DNA of 64,000 nucleotides from positions 248,001 to 312,000 of the forward strand of contig NZ_QMEL01000003.1 in assembly GCF_003390885.1 (NCBI RefSeq), given 5' to 3'. The translations under genes were made by a program, and so were the position numbers. Position 1 is the stretch's first letter. Every line of letters starts with the position of its first letter. The stretch comes from Pelagibacterium sediminicola. Lineage in GTDB: Bacteria > Pseudomonadota > Alphaproteobacteria > Rhizobiales > Devosiaceae. Below are positions 36,701-45,715 of this stretch, piece after piece. The notes beneath the pieces were generated by a model. The model did not search any database. It saw nothing but the letters and a program-made list of their open reading frames with translations, and had not been told where the DNA came from.

Positions 36701-38220
36701 CTGCATTCGGCATCAATCCCGTTCCCGGATTGCCGGGCGTACAAGACAAGGCAGCAGGCACCTTGCAACGCGGGCTTGAAGATCGCCAATCCGCAGCCAG
36801 TCTTGCGGTGGCGCTCGTCGAAATGCTGATCATCCTTGCAACGGCGCTCGCTGCCGATGGCCTCTACCACAGGCTGGCGCTCGGCGAGCCGTTTTCCGAT
36901 CTCGCGCTCAGCAACGGCGTGGTTGCCGGCATGGTCTTCATTGCCATTCAAGCGGCCTCGGGTGAATACAAGGTTGCGCGCGTCCTCAGCCGCAAGGCGG
37001 GTCGTACCCACCTGCTGCGCGACTGGACCTGTGCGGTGGCGCTGGTGGTCGTCATTTCCTTCCTGTCCAAGACGTCCGAAGAAATCTCGCGTGGCGCGCT
37101 GATAACCCTGGCCATCTCAGGCCTGATGACGCTTGCGCTTTTCCGCAAGGCCCAGTCCGTGATCTGGCAACAGGCCGTCAAGACGCTGCGGTACGATGCC
37201 CGCCGTGTCGCCCTCGTGGGCTTTCGCGAAGATATCGACAGCTATTACCGCACGCACCGGCTCTGGGAGCGCGGGATACGCGTAGCCGGAACGGCCAATC
37301 TCGAAACCGGCGATAACAGCATTGCCGCCGAACTCTGGATCGCCGGGCCCCAACGCAGGCAGACCCACGCCACGCTCGAGAGCCTCAGCACGGCTCTGCG
37401 CGGGTTGGGCGTCGACGATATCGCGCTAATACTGCCGTGGTCCGCGCAGGACAAGATCGAGACCACACTGAATGCGCTCGCCGTGTTGCCGGTCTCGCTC
37501 TATCTTTCGCCCGACCCTGCCTTCCGCCATCTCGAACGATCGGTCCTCGGCCAGACCAGCCTGTCCCAGGCACTCACTGACATGGATAGCGGGCTGACCG
37601 GCATTCGCATATCGCGTCGTCCTATTCCTCCCCTCAGCCGGCTGGCCAAGCGGGCATTCGACATTGCCGTATCCGGCGCTGCCCTTGTCGTTCTGTCGCC
37701 CTTGCTCGTGCTGATTGCCCTTGCCATCCGTCTCGAAAGCCCCGGCTCTCCAATCTTTTACCAGCAACGAAACGGCTTTAACGAACAGCCATTCACCATC
37801 TACAAGTTCCGCTCCATGCGCAAATCGTCCGGGGGCGGGTTCCAGCAGACCCGGAAGGATGACAACCGCATCACGCGCATCGGCGCGTTTCTGCGTCGTT
37901 CCAATCTCGATGAACTGCCCCAGCTCATCAACGTGTTCCTCGGCGACATGAGCCTCGTCGGCCCTCGCCCGCACGCAATCGAGCACAATCATGCCTTCAT
38001 GACGCTGATTGCCAATTACGCATACCGCCATCACGTCAAGCCCGGCATAACCGGTTGGGCGCAGGTCAACGGCTGGCGGGGTGCTGCCGAAGACCACGAG
38101 CACATGTCCATGCGTGTCGCCCATGACCTCGATTACATCAACAACTGGTCCCTCTGGACCGATATCGTCATCATCTGGAAAACCGTGTTCTCACGGAAGG
38201 CTTTCCGCAATGCTTTCTGA
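36697..38220 (+). CDS. Polyprenyl-phosphate sugar-1-phosphate transferase
   Basis: It starts the repeat unit by moving a sugar-1-phosphate from a nucleotide donor to undecaprenyl phosphate. The 507-residue product has several N-terminal helices (about residues 25-150), a Rossmann-like middle part, and the C-terminal catalytic domain. That domain begins [20 protein letters not shown] and shows [27 protein letters not shown] and GPRPHA, then [15 protein letters not shown]. The start is a GTG within a GTGA overlap. The middle domain suggests a WbaP/WcaJ-type glucose or galactose transferase. Confidence 0.93.
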   Translation: MTAFGINPVPGLPGVQDKAAGTLQRGLEDRQSAASLAVALVEMLIILATALAADGLYHRLALGEPFSDLALSNGVVAGMVFIAIQAASGEYKVARVLSRKAGRTHLLRDWTCAVALVVVISFLSKTSEEISRGALITLAISGLMTLALFRKAQSVIWQQAVKTLRYDARRVALVGFREDIDSYYRTHRLWERGIRVAGTANLETGDNSIAAELWIAGPQRRQTHATLESLSTALRGLGVDDIALILPWSAQDKIETTLNALAVLPVSLYLSPDPAFRHLERSVLGQTSLSQALTDMDSGLTGIRISRRPIPPLSRLAKRAFDIAVSGAALVVLSPLLVLIALAIRLESPGSPIFYQQRNGFNEQPFTIYKFRSMRKSSGGGFQQTRKDDNRITRIGAFLRRSNLDELPQLINVFLGDMSLVGPRPHAIEHNHAFMTLIANYAYRHHVKPGITGWAQVNGWRGAAEDHEHMSMRVAHDLDYINNWSLWTDIVIIWKTVFSRKAFRNAF

Positions 38221-39217
38221 AGGCCTTAGCCGCAGGACCGTTTTGTCCCTTGCTGCCGGTCTGGCGGCAAGCGCCGCAATGCCTTTCGCCGGTTTTGCAC
38301 GACCCGCTCCCATCCCATCGAACGGCATCAACATACCCCTTTGGCTCGACGACCCCCATGGGCCTGGCCTTGCGCCCAGCCATGCCGTGCTCGAATTCCT
38401 GCACGAAGCGGGATTCAGGACCGTGCGCCTGCCCTTCGACCCAGACCGCCTCGTCGCGGACGTGCGGGCACGGCAGGCGATGCTTTCGGAAATCGAGGAC
38501 GCCCTTACGACGCTTCTCGACCTGGGCTTTTCAGTCACTCTCGACATGCACCCCATGGGCGTTCTGGGCAAGGCTCTGGCTGCAGGCCCGGATGCCGAAC
38601 TCGGGATTGCCGCAGCGTGGACGCATGTCGCAGGGCTCGCCGGACATCACCCGGCGGACAGGATCTATCTCGAACTGCTCAACGAGCCGCCGATGTGGCG
38701 CAACCGCTGGCTTCCGCTAAGGGACCGTCTCGCAGCCGCCGTTCGCGAGGCCGCGCCGGATCATACGATCATCTGGGGGGCAAACCGCTGGCAATCGATT
38801 GCCGAAACCATCGACTGCCCGCCGCTCGTCGATCCCAATGCGCTTGTCGCGGTCCATTACTACAGCCCCATGGAACTCACGCACCGTTGCCAGAACTGGG
38901 GCGCCCCGGAAGCCAGTTCCGACATCGAGGCATCCCATTGGTCGCCCGGCGAGATCATCGGGGATTTTGAACGCCTGGCCCATTGGTCGGCAAGGACCGG
39001 GACGACCGCTGTTCTCAACGAGTTCGGCGTTCTGGGCCATTGCGTCGAGAGTGGCGCCCGGGCGGCGTGGACGCGTGCCGTGCGCCGGGCCGCCGAAAGC
39101 AATGGCATTGGCTGGTCCTATTGGGAATTCGACCGCGGGTTCGGTTTTCTGGCGGGGCGCACGGACCCGGCCGTTTCAGACGACCTGCTGTTCTCGGCAC
39201 TGGCACAGGCCGCATGA
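38210..39217 (+). CDS. GH5-type glycoside hydrolase with Tat-like signal
   Basis: A 335-residue exported hydrolase. The N-terminus has a twin-arginine signal (LSRRTVLSLAAGLAASAAMP). The mature part is a GH5-type barrel with NIPLWLDDPHG, RLPFDPDR and LDMHPMG. The acid/base glutamate lies in YLELLNEPPMW and the nucleophile glutamate in TAVLNEFGVLGH, followed by SYWEFDRGFG. It starts 11 bases inside the previous gene. In such a cluster it probably trims or releases the polymer in the periplasm; the substrate is presumably the operon's own polysaccharide. Confidence 0.88.
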   Translation: MLSEGLSRRTVLSLAAGLAASAAMPFAGFARPAPIPSNGINIPLWLDDPHGPGLAPSHAVLEFLHEAGFRTVRLPFDPDRLVADVRARQAMLSEIEDALTTLLDLGFSVTLDMHPMGVLGKALAAGPDAELGIAAAWTHVAGLAGHHPADRIYLELLNEPPMWRNRWLPLRDRLAAAVREAAPDHTIIWGANRWQSIAETIDCPPLVDPNALVAVHYYSPMELTHRCQNWGAPEASSDIEASHWSPGEIIGDFERLAHWSARTGTTAVLNEFGVLGHCVESGARAAWTRAVRRAAESNGIGWSYWEFDRGFGFLAGRTDPAVSDDLLFSALAQAA

Positions 39218-40521
39218 TGGCTATGTCCCGCAAGCTCGCAAACCTTGTCGCATCCAACCGCGACCGCATCGTGGGGGGGGCCGAGCAAGGACTGGCCAGC
39301 CTCATTTCGATGGGCGGGCTGATCGTACTTTCGCGCCTCATGCCGATCGATGCGTTCGGCATTTTCGCCTTTGCGGTGGGCGTATGGCTCGTGCTTGAGA
39401 TGTTGCAGCATTCCGCCGTCATCAGCCCCTTCATCGTCTCCTGCCCCGCCCCGCTCGATGCTCCCGAGGAGTTTGGGGCCTGGATGTTTTGGAATCTCAC
39501 CGTCGGCATTGGCTCTGTCGTCGTCCTGCTGCTTGCCGGATTGATCGCGCTGCCGCTCCAGCCCTGGCTCGGCGAGGGACTTTTGCTGTCCGCACCCATC
39601 GCGTTTTCTGGCATGCTCTACATGTTCGTGCGCCGCATCCATTATCATTTGCGCGAGCGGCGCGCTCTGATTGCTCAAACCCTGCTCTACGGCGCCTCCT
39701 ATGCCACTGCATTGGCGTCCTTCTTCGTCTTTTCCATCGGCCTGACGCCGCTATCGGCCGCGCTGATCCTGACGCTGGCCTATGGCGTACCGGCGATGCT
39801 CTTCTCCCTGCGCATGCTCGGCAAGGCGCGGTTCGATCGTTCCGGCTTTCTCCGCATCGGCAAGTCGCGCAAGCTCATCACCCAACTCGCTGCCGCAGGC
39901 GCAATCTGGGAGGCGAGCTATTCCGGCGCGCTGCTGGCGCTGGGCATTTTCGGTACACCGGCGGCGGTCGCCATCTATTCGATCACGCGTACGCTGGTGC
40001 GTCCGGTCAGCATGGTGCTCTCGACGTTGATCGACGTGGACCTCTCTCGCGCGTCGCGCCGATACGCCGCCGAGGGGCGGCCCGGTCTCGCCGAGGTCGT
40101 GAGCAGCGTCTGGCTCAGCGCTGCTGCGCTTACCATGGTGCCTGTCGCGCTGCTAATCATCTTTCCCGGCTTCTTTCTCGAGCTGATCTATGGGACGCAA
40201 TATGCCGGCGCCACCACCGAACTACAGCTCCGCGTTCTCATCTTCGTCCCGCTGATCTGCGTCGCCCCGCTCGACATCGGCCTGACCGTGCTGCGCGATA
40301 CGCGTTTCCTGATGCTCGCCCATCTCGCCGGGCTGGCCGTGGGGACGGCATGCTTGACCGCCCTTGGCCTCATGCGCGGTGTCGACGCGACGAGCGTCCT
40401 TATAGCGCTTGTTGCCGCGCGGCTGACGTCCATGCCTCTGCTGCATCTGCGCTACCGCAGGCTGATGGCAGGCGCGGTGCTCCCTTCGGCAACAGGTACG
40501 GAGGTGGCCGATGTACGATAG
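39214..40521 (+). CDS. Wzx-like polysaccharide flippase
   Basis: A 435-residue membrane protein with about 12 predicted helices, of the MATE/MOP-type polysaccharide exporter superfamily. It flips the lipid-linked repeat unit across the inner membrane. The opening GGAEQGLASLISMGGLIVLSR and the central TRTLVRPVSMVLSTLIDVDLSR are typical. It starts in an ATGA overlap with the hydrolase gene; the longer frame from 38983 would lie inside that gene. Confidence 0.82.
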   Translation: MMAMSRKLANLVASNRDRIVGGAEQGLASLISMGGLIVLSRLMPIDAFGIFAFAVGVWLVLEMLQHSAVISPFIVSCPAPLDAPEEFGAWMFWNLTVGIGSVVVLLLAGLIALPLQPWLGEGLLLSAPIAFSGMLYMFVRRIHYHLRERRALIAQTLLYGASYATALASFFVFSIGLTPLSAALILTLAYGVPAMLFSLRMLGKARFDRSGFLRIGKSRKLITQLAAAGAIWEASYSGALLALGIFGTPAAVAIYSITRTLVRPVSMVLSTLIDVDLSRASRRYAAEGRPGLAEVVSSVWLSAAALTMVPVALLIIFPGFFLELIYGTQYAGATTELQLRVLIFVPLICVAPLDIGLTVLRDTRFLMLAHLAGLAVGTACLTALGLMRGVDATSVLIALVAARLTSMPLLHLRYRRLMAGAVLPSATGTEVADVR

Positions 40522-42043
40522 TCCCATTGGCCATGCCGCGCCCAATAGCCCGCATCTTTCACCCCAGACCGGTGACGCCATCGCGCAGGTCGCCATCGTC
40601 GCCGTGCTCCTCGCCGTCATCATCGCCGGGTTCGCGATCTCGACGCTGTGCGGCATCGTCATCGCCTTCGGAACAATGGTAGCCGTCTGTCTTGCCCGGC
40701 CCCAGATCGTGCCGGCACTCGTCGTGGCGAGCTTCCTGTTCCAGAACACCATCGTTGCCCTCTTTGCGCCCGTCATGGCGTCGGGCGATGCGTTCGATAC
40801 GATGCGGGGAGCTAATTTCGTCATCCTGATGTCCGCTTGCGGTATGTTTGTGCTCGCTACGCTGCTCGATGCGCGCGGCCTGCCCGAAAAGTCACGCAGG
40901 TGGATTTTGGCGGTTCTCGCGGTGGTGGGTGTGGTCGGGGTCTATTTCGGGCTCGGGGTCCTGCGCGGCGACCCGCGTGACGCGCTGGTCTATTTCCGCA
41001 ATACGCTGACACCCCTTGGCTGTCTCGGCATCGGACTGGTGCTGGCTTCGCTTTATCGTGTGCCGATGCGGCTTCCCATCCTCTGGTTCGGCATCGCGGC
41101 CCTCGTCTTCGGCTATCTCGAACTACTGTTCACCCTCGACTTCCTGTCCATCTTCAATGGAGACCTCTATATCGAGCGTAATATTCGCGGTTCCATCGAG
41201 TCCGGATATTGGGAACGGGTGCTCAGCCAGACCGGCTTCGTGCTGCGCGGGCTCGAAGACGTGATGATCGTGCCCTTTCTCAACCTGCCGATATTCGGCG
41301 ACATTCAGGTATTCAGGGTTGGAGGACCCAACTTTCACCCCATCAGCTTCGCCTATGCCATCGCGATCATCGCGGTCTGGCAGTTCTTTTCCGGTCGGGT
41401 GCTGTTTCTTCTGGCTGCGCTCCCGCTGCTGTTGGTGATCGGGTCCAAGGGAGCGCTGGTTCTGGTCGGCTTTGCTATCGTCATGCGGCTCGGCGTCGTG
41501 CTGTTTGGCTTCCGGCTGACACTGATCGGTTTTTGCGCTCTGCTCGGCACCTATATTGCCGGCGCCATCGTCTACGGACGCGCCACCGGAGACTATCATG
41601 TGCTCGGCTTTCTCGCCGGAATCCGCGACTTTGCACGTAACCCCATCGGCCAGGGCCTTGGCCTTGGGGGCAATCTGTCGAGCTCGATCGAGGGCACCCT
41701 GGACTGGGGCCGCGCTCAGGATATGGGTGTGGCCGACATTCCGGTCGAGAGCGCCATCGGGGTCATGCTGTACCAGATGGGCGTCGGCGCCTTTGCTGTC
41801 CTGGGGCTGCTGCTCGCGCTCTGCATCGAATGCGCCCGCCGTTTCGCGCAAACGGGACGCACGGATTTTCTTTTTGGCCTGACCTCTATCGCGGTCATCA
41901 CCGCCAATGCGGTGCTTCAGGAAGAAGCTATCTATTCACCCCTGGCCATCGGCTTTTGCCTGCTGCTCGTTTCCGTGCCGCTGGCGGCAAGCTGGCGCGA
42001 AGACGCTCTAAACGAATCCTGGAAGGATCGATCCGATGAATAA
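40511..42043 (+). CDS. Wzy-like polysaccharide polymerase
   Basis: A 510-residue protein with 10-12 predicted membrane helices and one larger periplasmic loop around residues 220-270 (YIERNIRGSIESGYWERV), the layout of O-antigen polymerases and ligases. Sequence marks in this family are weak, so the call rests on topology and position after the flippase. It overlaps the flippase gene by 11 bases and the next gene by 8. Confidence 0.75.
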   Translation: MYDSPIGHAAPNSPHLSPQTGDAIAQVAIVAVLLAVIIAGFAISTLCGIVIAFGTMVAVCLARPQIVPALVVASFLFQNTIVALFAPVMASGDAFDTMRGANFVILMSACGMFVLATLLDARGLPEKSRRWILAVLAVVGVVGVYFGLGVLRGDPRDALVYFRNTLTPLGCLGIGLVLASLYRVPMRLPILWFGIAALVFGYLELLFTLDFLSIFNGDLYIERNIRGSIESGYWERVLSQTGFVLRGLEDVMIVPFLNLPIFGDIQVFRVGGPNFHPISFAYAIAIIAVWQFFSGRVLFLLAALPLLLVIGSKGALVLVGFAIVMRLGVVLFGFRLTLIGFCALLGTYIAGAIVYGRATGDYHVLGFLAGIRDFARNPIGQGLGLGGNLSSSIEGTLDWGRAQDMGVADIPVESAIGVMLYQMGVGAFAVLGLLLALCIECARRFAQTGRTDFLFGLTSIAVITANAVLQEEAIYSPLAIGFCLLLVSVPLAASWREDALNESWKDRSDE

Positions 42044-42803
42044 GATTGCGTTCGCATCCCCTAAAATCCCCACGACAACGGTTGCGGGCGTGCCGGTCGC
42101 CGCCCTCTCCATGGCCGAGCTTACCGAGCAGATGATCATGGACTGCCGCGCACCGCGCCGTCCGGGACGGGCGCGAACCGTCTTCGACATCAACGGGCAG
42201 GCCCTCTCCATGCGCGAGACCGATTCCGACTATAGGACGGCATTCGACGCCGCCGACATCGTGCACGCAGACGGCGGATTCATCGTCGGCATTTCGCGGC
42301 TGCGTGGAGACATCCCGATCCCGGAGCGTTCCGCGACGACGGATTTCATCTGGCAGGCCGCAGCGGGCGCCGAACGGGCCGGGCTTTCCTTTTTCCTGCT
42401 TGGCGGAGAACCCGGCCTTGCCGAACGCGCCGCTGAAGGTCTTCGCGCCCGCCACCCGGGCCTCAAGATCGCGGGCACACGGAATGGCTATTTCTCACAG
42501 CAAGAGGAAGCCGGGATCATAGCCCAGATCAATGCCTCGGAGGCCGACATCGTCTGGGTTGGCCTCGGCAAACCCCGCGAGCAGGTTTTTTCGACCCGCA
42601 ATCGCGATCGGCTCGATGCCGGCTGGATCGTCACCTGCGGAGGCTGCTTCAATTTCGTCACCGGAGACTACCGGCGCGCGCCCCGCTGGATGCAGAAAAC
42701 CGGCCTCGAATGGCTGCACCGCATGGCCTCCCGGCCTAAAAGCCTCTTCATGCGATATCTCATCACCAACCCCCATGCACTCTATCTGGCGCTAACCAAA
42801 TGA
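42036..42803 (+). CDS. WecG/TagA/CpsF-family glycosyltransferase (GT26)
   Basis: It adds a sugar to the lipid-linked acceptor on the cytoplasmic face. The 255-residue product shows the family order: TVFDINGQALSMRETD, DIVHADGGFIVGISRL, FFLLGGEPGLAERAAEGL, then the strong signature ADIVWVGLGKPREQVF and GGCFNFVTGDYRRAPRWMQK. Normal length. Relatives transfer N-acetylmannosamine-type sugars or glucuronic acid. Confidence 0.92.
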   Translation: MNKIAFASPKIPTTTVAGVPVAALSMAELTEQMIMDCRAPRRPGRARTVFDINGQALSMRETDSDYRTAFDAADIVHADGGFIVGISRLRGDIPIPERSATTDFIWQAAAGAERAGLSFFLLGGEPGLAERAAEGLRARHPGLKIAGTRNGYFSQQEEAGIIAQINASEADIVWVGLGKPREQVFSTRNRDRLDAGWIVTCGGCFNFVTGDYRRAPRWMQKTGLEWLHRMASRPKSLFMRYLITNPHALYLALTK

Positions 42804-44023
42804 ACGCTCACACCTGGGACTTTGCCCCCGCAACCAAAGAGGTGCTGCGCATCGGCGTGGAAGAACGCCATGAGCCGGGCCGCATATTGCGCACCGTCCA
42901 TATCGCCGGGCACCCGGACATTGTTTACGAAATCGAGTCCGCAGTTCCCCTTCCACCGCTCGAAAACCTCGATTTCGCGGTCATCGCAACGATCTTCCTC
43001 GCCATGAGACGCGGGCAGCCCCTCTATGTCGAGGGGGCCGTCAGCCGCTCGCTGCTGGCCAATATCGAGGAATTCCAGGAAGTCTGGTCGAACTGGATGC
43101 CCGAGCGATACCGGGTCGTCCCGGTAAGCGCTGCTGTCGAGACCGACCAAGCGCCCGAAAATACCGAAAAAGGGGTCTTTGCTTTCTCTGGAGGAGTGGA
43201 CGCGACCTTCTCGCTGTTGCTGCATCATAAACGCCATGTCGGCCGTCGCACGCTCGAACCGGCGGTAGCGGTGCTGGCGCACGGGCTTGATATCCCCTTG
43301 CCCAACAAGGCGGCTTTTTCCGCTGCCCGCGATCAGGCCGGGAAAGTCCTCGAAAGTATCGGGACGCCGCTTGCCACCATAAGGACGAACTGGCGCGACA
43401 TCTGCTACGACTGGGAAATGGAGCATGGCGCGGGGGTTGTCGCCTGCCTCGCCAATTTTTCCGCACTCGGAGCCACAGGCGTCGTTGGCGGGGACGAAGG
43501 CTATGAGTGGATCAACATACCCTGGGGGTCGACGCCGATCACCAACGGACTGCTCTCGAGCGGGAGTTTTGCCATTCGCACGGAGGCCATGGGACATTCG
43601 CGCGCGGAGCGCGTCGCTTATATCGCCGGCCAGAGCGATATGGCAGGATCGCTACGCGTCTGCTGGAAAAATATCGAAGGCCTCATGAACTGCGGCGTGT
43701 GCGAGAAATGCATCCGCACGCAGATCAATCTGCTCGCGGCAGGGGTCGCGCCGAAAGGGTTTGCCCAGCGGGCCGGGTTTGTTCGCATCGCTCTCTATAC
43801 AGGCAAGGACGCCGACGCGGTCTATTTTTTGCGTGATTCACTTCGCACGGCGGCGCGTCGGGGCGTGGGCGGTCCCTGGCGGTACGCAGCGCGCATCGCG
43901 ATCGTCAAGAACTGGCTGCTCAACCCCTGGTTTATTCTGTGCAACCGCCTCAAACGCCTGATCCGCAGCAATGAACGGCTCTATTGGGCCGTAAGGAAGC
44001 GAATTTTGGGGAAGGACACATGA
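42800..44023 (+). CDS. QueC-like PP-loop ATPase of the exopolysaccharide operon
   Basis: I know no established function for such a protein in polysaccharide synthesis. The 407 residues have an N-terminal domain of about 120 that I do not recognise. A PP-loop (N-type ATP pyrophosphatase) domain follows, with SGGVDATFS at 130-138 and AHGLDIPL at 160-167. Near its end come HSRAERVAY and a cysteine set C288-x9-C298-x2-C301-x2-C304, which resembles the zinc site of QueC (C-x8-C-x2-C-x2-C). QueC adenylates a carboxylate and converts it to an amide and nitrile. By analogy this enzyme could amidate a uronic acid or other carboxyl group of the sugar. It overlaps both neighbours by four bases, so it is an integral operon member. 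Confidence 0.75.
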   Translation: MNAHTWDFAPATKEVLRIGVEERHEPGRILRTVHIAGHPDIVYEIESAVPLPPLENLDFAVIATIFLAMRRGQPLYVEGAVSRSLLANIEEFQEVWSNWMPERYRVVPVSAAVETDQAPENTEKGVFAFSGGVDATFSLLLHHKRHVGRRTLEPAVAVLAHGLDIPLPNKAAFSAARDQAGKVLESIGTPLATIRTNWRDICYDWEMEHGAGVVACLANFSALGATGVVGGDEGYEWINIPWGSTPITNGLLSSGSFAIRTEAMGHSRAERVAYIAGQSDMAGSLRVCWKNIEGLMNCGVCEKCIRTQINLLAAGVAPKGFAQRAGFVRIALYTGKDADAVYFLRDSLRTAARRGVGGPWRYAARIAIVKNWLLNPWFILCNRLKRLIRSNERLYWAVRKRILGKDT

Positions 44024-44982
44024 GCGCGCTCACACCCGATCACGTTTCAACACCAACCGACGACCTCATGCTGGCACTCGGCGCACGCACCGACGCCATC
44101 TCCGCAGCCATCCCGACGGGCGCCGCCATCGCCTTTGTCGACTATCCCCTGCATATCAATGTCGGGGACCTGCTGATACTTCTCGGCGCAATGGATTTCT
44201 TCGACGCCAACCGCAACGTCATCGGCGCGACATCATCCGTTTTCGACACCGGCAAGCGCGCTCTGGAGGCGATGGAAGCAACAGACGTCATCGTTTGCCA
44301 TGGCGGAGGCAATTTTGGCGATATATACCCGCGCCATCAGATGCTGCGGGAAACGATCCTCAAGGCTTTCCCGGACAAGCCCATCGTTATCATGCCGCAA
44401 TCGATCTCGTTCGGTTCCGAGGCGGCATTGGAACAAAGCGCTGCAATTTTCCGGCGGCACGCCGATGTTACCCTGTTTGTGCGCGACGCGCCCAGCTTCG
44501 AAATCGCGCGCAAGCATTTCAGCGAGAAGGTGCAGCTCATGCCGGACATGGCTCACCGCCTTCACGACCGGTTCGCGCCGTGGCGCGGCAGGGCCGATAA
44601 GGCTGGAGCTCCCTTTTCACTCATCCGCCGCGACGTGGAGGCCACCTCAGATCCCGCCGAAGGCGCCGATTGGCGCGATATGGTGGGCTTTATCGACAAG
44701 ATCCGCATGGGCCGGCACCGTCTTCTTGCCCAGTTGCGCGGCAGGCTGAACCGCCATGACGCCAAGGCGCTCACTGCCTATCGCTCCACCACCCACGCCC
44801 TTATCGACACAATCGCCGACCAGTTCACAGCGAGCGGACCTTGGAAGACCAACCGCCTGCATGGCGCCATCTTCGGCCTGCTGATGGGTAAGGATGTGAC
44901 GCTCATGGACAATTCCTACGGCAAGAACAGCCGGTATTTCCGGCAGTGGGACCCCGAGGCCAAACTGATCGGCGCGCTCTAA
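44020..44982 (+). CDS. Polysaccharide pyruvyl transferase
   Basis: It attaches a pyruvate ketal, from phosphoenolpyruvate, to a sugar of the repeat unit. The 320-residue product carries the family marks FVDYPLHINVGDLLILLGAM, VIVCHGGGNFGDIYPRHQ, IVIMPQSISF, and at the C-terminus TNRLHGAIFGLLMGKDVTLMDN with NSYGKNSRYF. The ATG at 44020 overlaps the previous stop. It is the last gene of the operon; a stretch of palindromic repeats follows. Confidence 0.93.
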   Translation: MSALTPDHVSTPTDDLMLALGARTDAISAAIPTGAAIAFVDYPLHINVGDLLILLGAMDFFDANRNVIGATSSVFDTGKRALEAMEATDVIVCHGGGNFGDIYPRHQMLRETILKAFPDKPIVIMPQSISFGSEAALEQSAAIFRRHADVTLFVRDAPSFEIARKHFSEKVQLMPDMAHRLHDRFAPWRGRADKAGAPFSLIRRDVEATSDPAEGADWRDMVGFIDKIRMGRHRLLAQLRGRLNRHDAKALTAYRSTTHALIDTIADQFTASGPWKTNRLHGAIFGLLMGKDVTLMDNSYGKNSRYFRQWDPEAKLIGAL

Positions 44983-44996
44983 ACGATCAGCTTGCC

Positions 44997-45078
44997 TCCG
45001 TCGCTATCCCGGGCTCCATAGCGAACCCTCCAACACGGCGGAGTTTGCAGCATGGGCCCCGGCTTTCGCCGGGGCGGT
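44997..45078. repeat. Inverted copy of the inner part of the 23.4-kb element
   Basis: It reads CGCTATCCCGGGCTCCATAG, then CAACACGGCGGA, TTTGCAGCATGGGCCCCGGC and a GGCGAAAGCC-type stem in reverse, matching 23434-23526 on the other strand apart from one shortened stem. It starts the repeat cluster after the exopolysaccharide operon and may end that transcript. Confidence 0.7.
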
Positions 45079-45080
45079 TA

Positions 45081-45184
45081 CAGCGCTTCCAGGATAAGTG
45101 GGCACCACTTATCCGGTTCGGAAATGCGACAAATCAAAGACTTGGAGCTCCTGTTTTGATTCCGTCAAAACAGGAATTGCTCTA
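45081..45184. repeat. RIME-like intergenic palindrome, copy 2
   Basis: The same block order as at 8714-8839: GCGCTTCCAGGATAAGTGGG, CACCACTTATCCGGTTCGGA, ACAAATCAAAGACTTGGAGC and a terminal stem formed by CCTGTTTTGA and TCAAAACAGG. Confidence 0.75.
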
Positions 45185-45199
45185 GGGTTGGACTGCACT

Positions 45200-45330
45200 G
45201 GATTTCGGGAACGAGTCCCGGAATGACATCGGTGATTTTGGCCGATACCTGCCCCATGTCACCCCGGGATTCATTTCCGGGGTCCAGACCGAACCCGCCG
45301 CAACCGCGGGAGATTTGACGATTCCGTCAA
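45200..45330. repeat. Dispersed 140-bp palindromic repeat, copy 2
   Basis: It shows TTTCGGGAACGAGTCCCGGA, GGCCGATACCTGCCC, the CCCCGGGATTCATTTCCGGG stem and GGTCCAGACCGAACCCGCCG in the order found at 25561-25698. It is the third repeat in a row after the operon. Confidence 0.75.
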
Positions 45331-45441
45331 CCAATGATCGGCTTGTCTGTCTGGATGAACGGCGCCGGATGGCGCCCTTGTTTCAGACCTTGATACCATC
45401 CGATCGATTGCATCCAATAGTGAAAATTGCCCCTTCCATAA

Positions 45442-45564
45442 TTGCGAGCTGTGGAACGCGTCTTCGGCCTGCATTTCCTCAGCGAGCGTAAAATGAACCC
45501 GCTGGCCAGGCGGTTCGCGGACCTGGCCCAAAAGCTCGCGCCGGATTACGACTTCGCGGCCTGA
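45442..45564 (+). pseudogene. Possible gene remnant of about 40 codons
   Basis: A short open frame ends VFGLHFLSERKMNPLARRF, ADLAQKLAPDYDFAA and a stop. It has coding-like composition but begins directly after a stop codon and lacks a ribosome site, so it looks like the 3' end of a lost gene. I do not recognise the family. The rest of 45331-45715 shows nothing else I can name. Confidence 0.3.
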
Positions 45565-45715
45565 GCCACGTCCGGCCGGCAGCGCTCGGCCGACCGCCCC
45601 AAGCCGCAGGCCCGGCAGACGTTTCCGCCAGCACCTGAAACGATCCGGCACGCTTGTACTCGCGACCGTTCGGGCAATGGAGTGTGGGGGATAAATCGAA
45701 CTCGATTCAACATAT

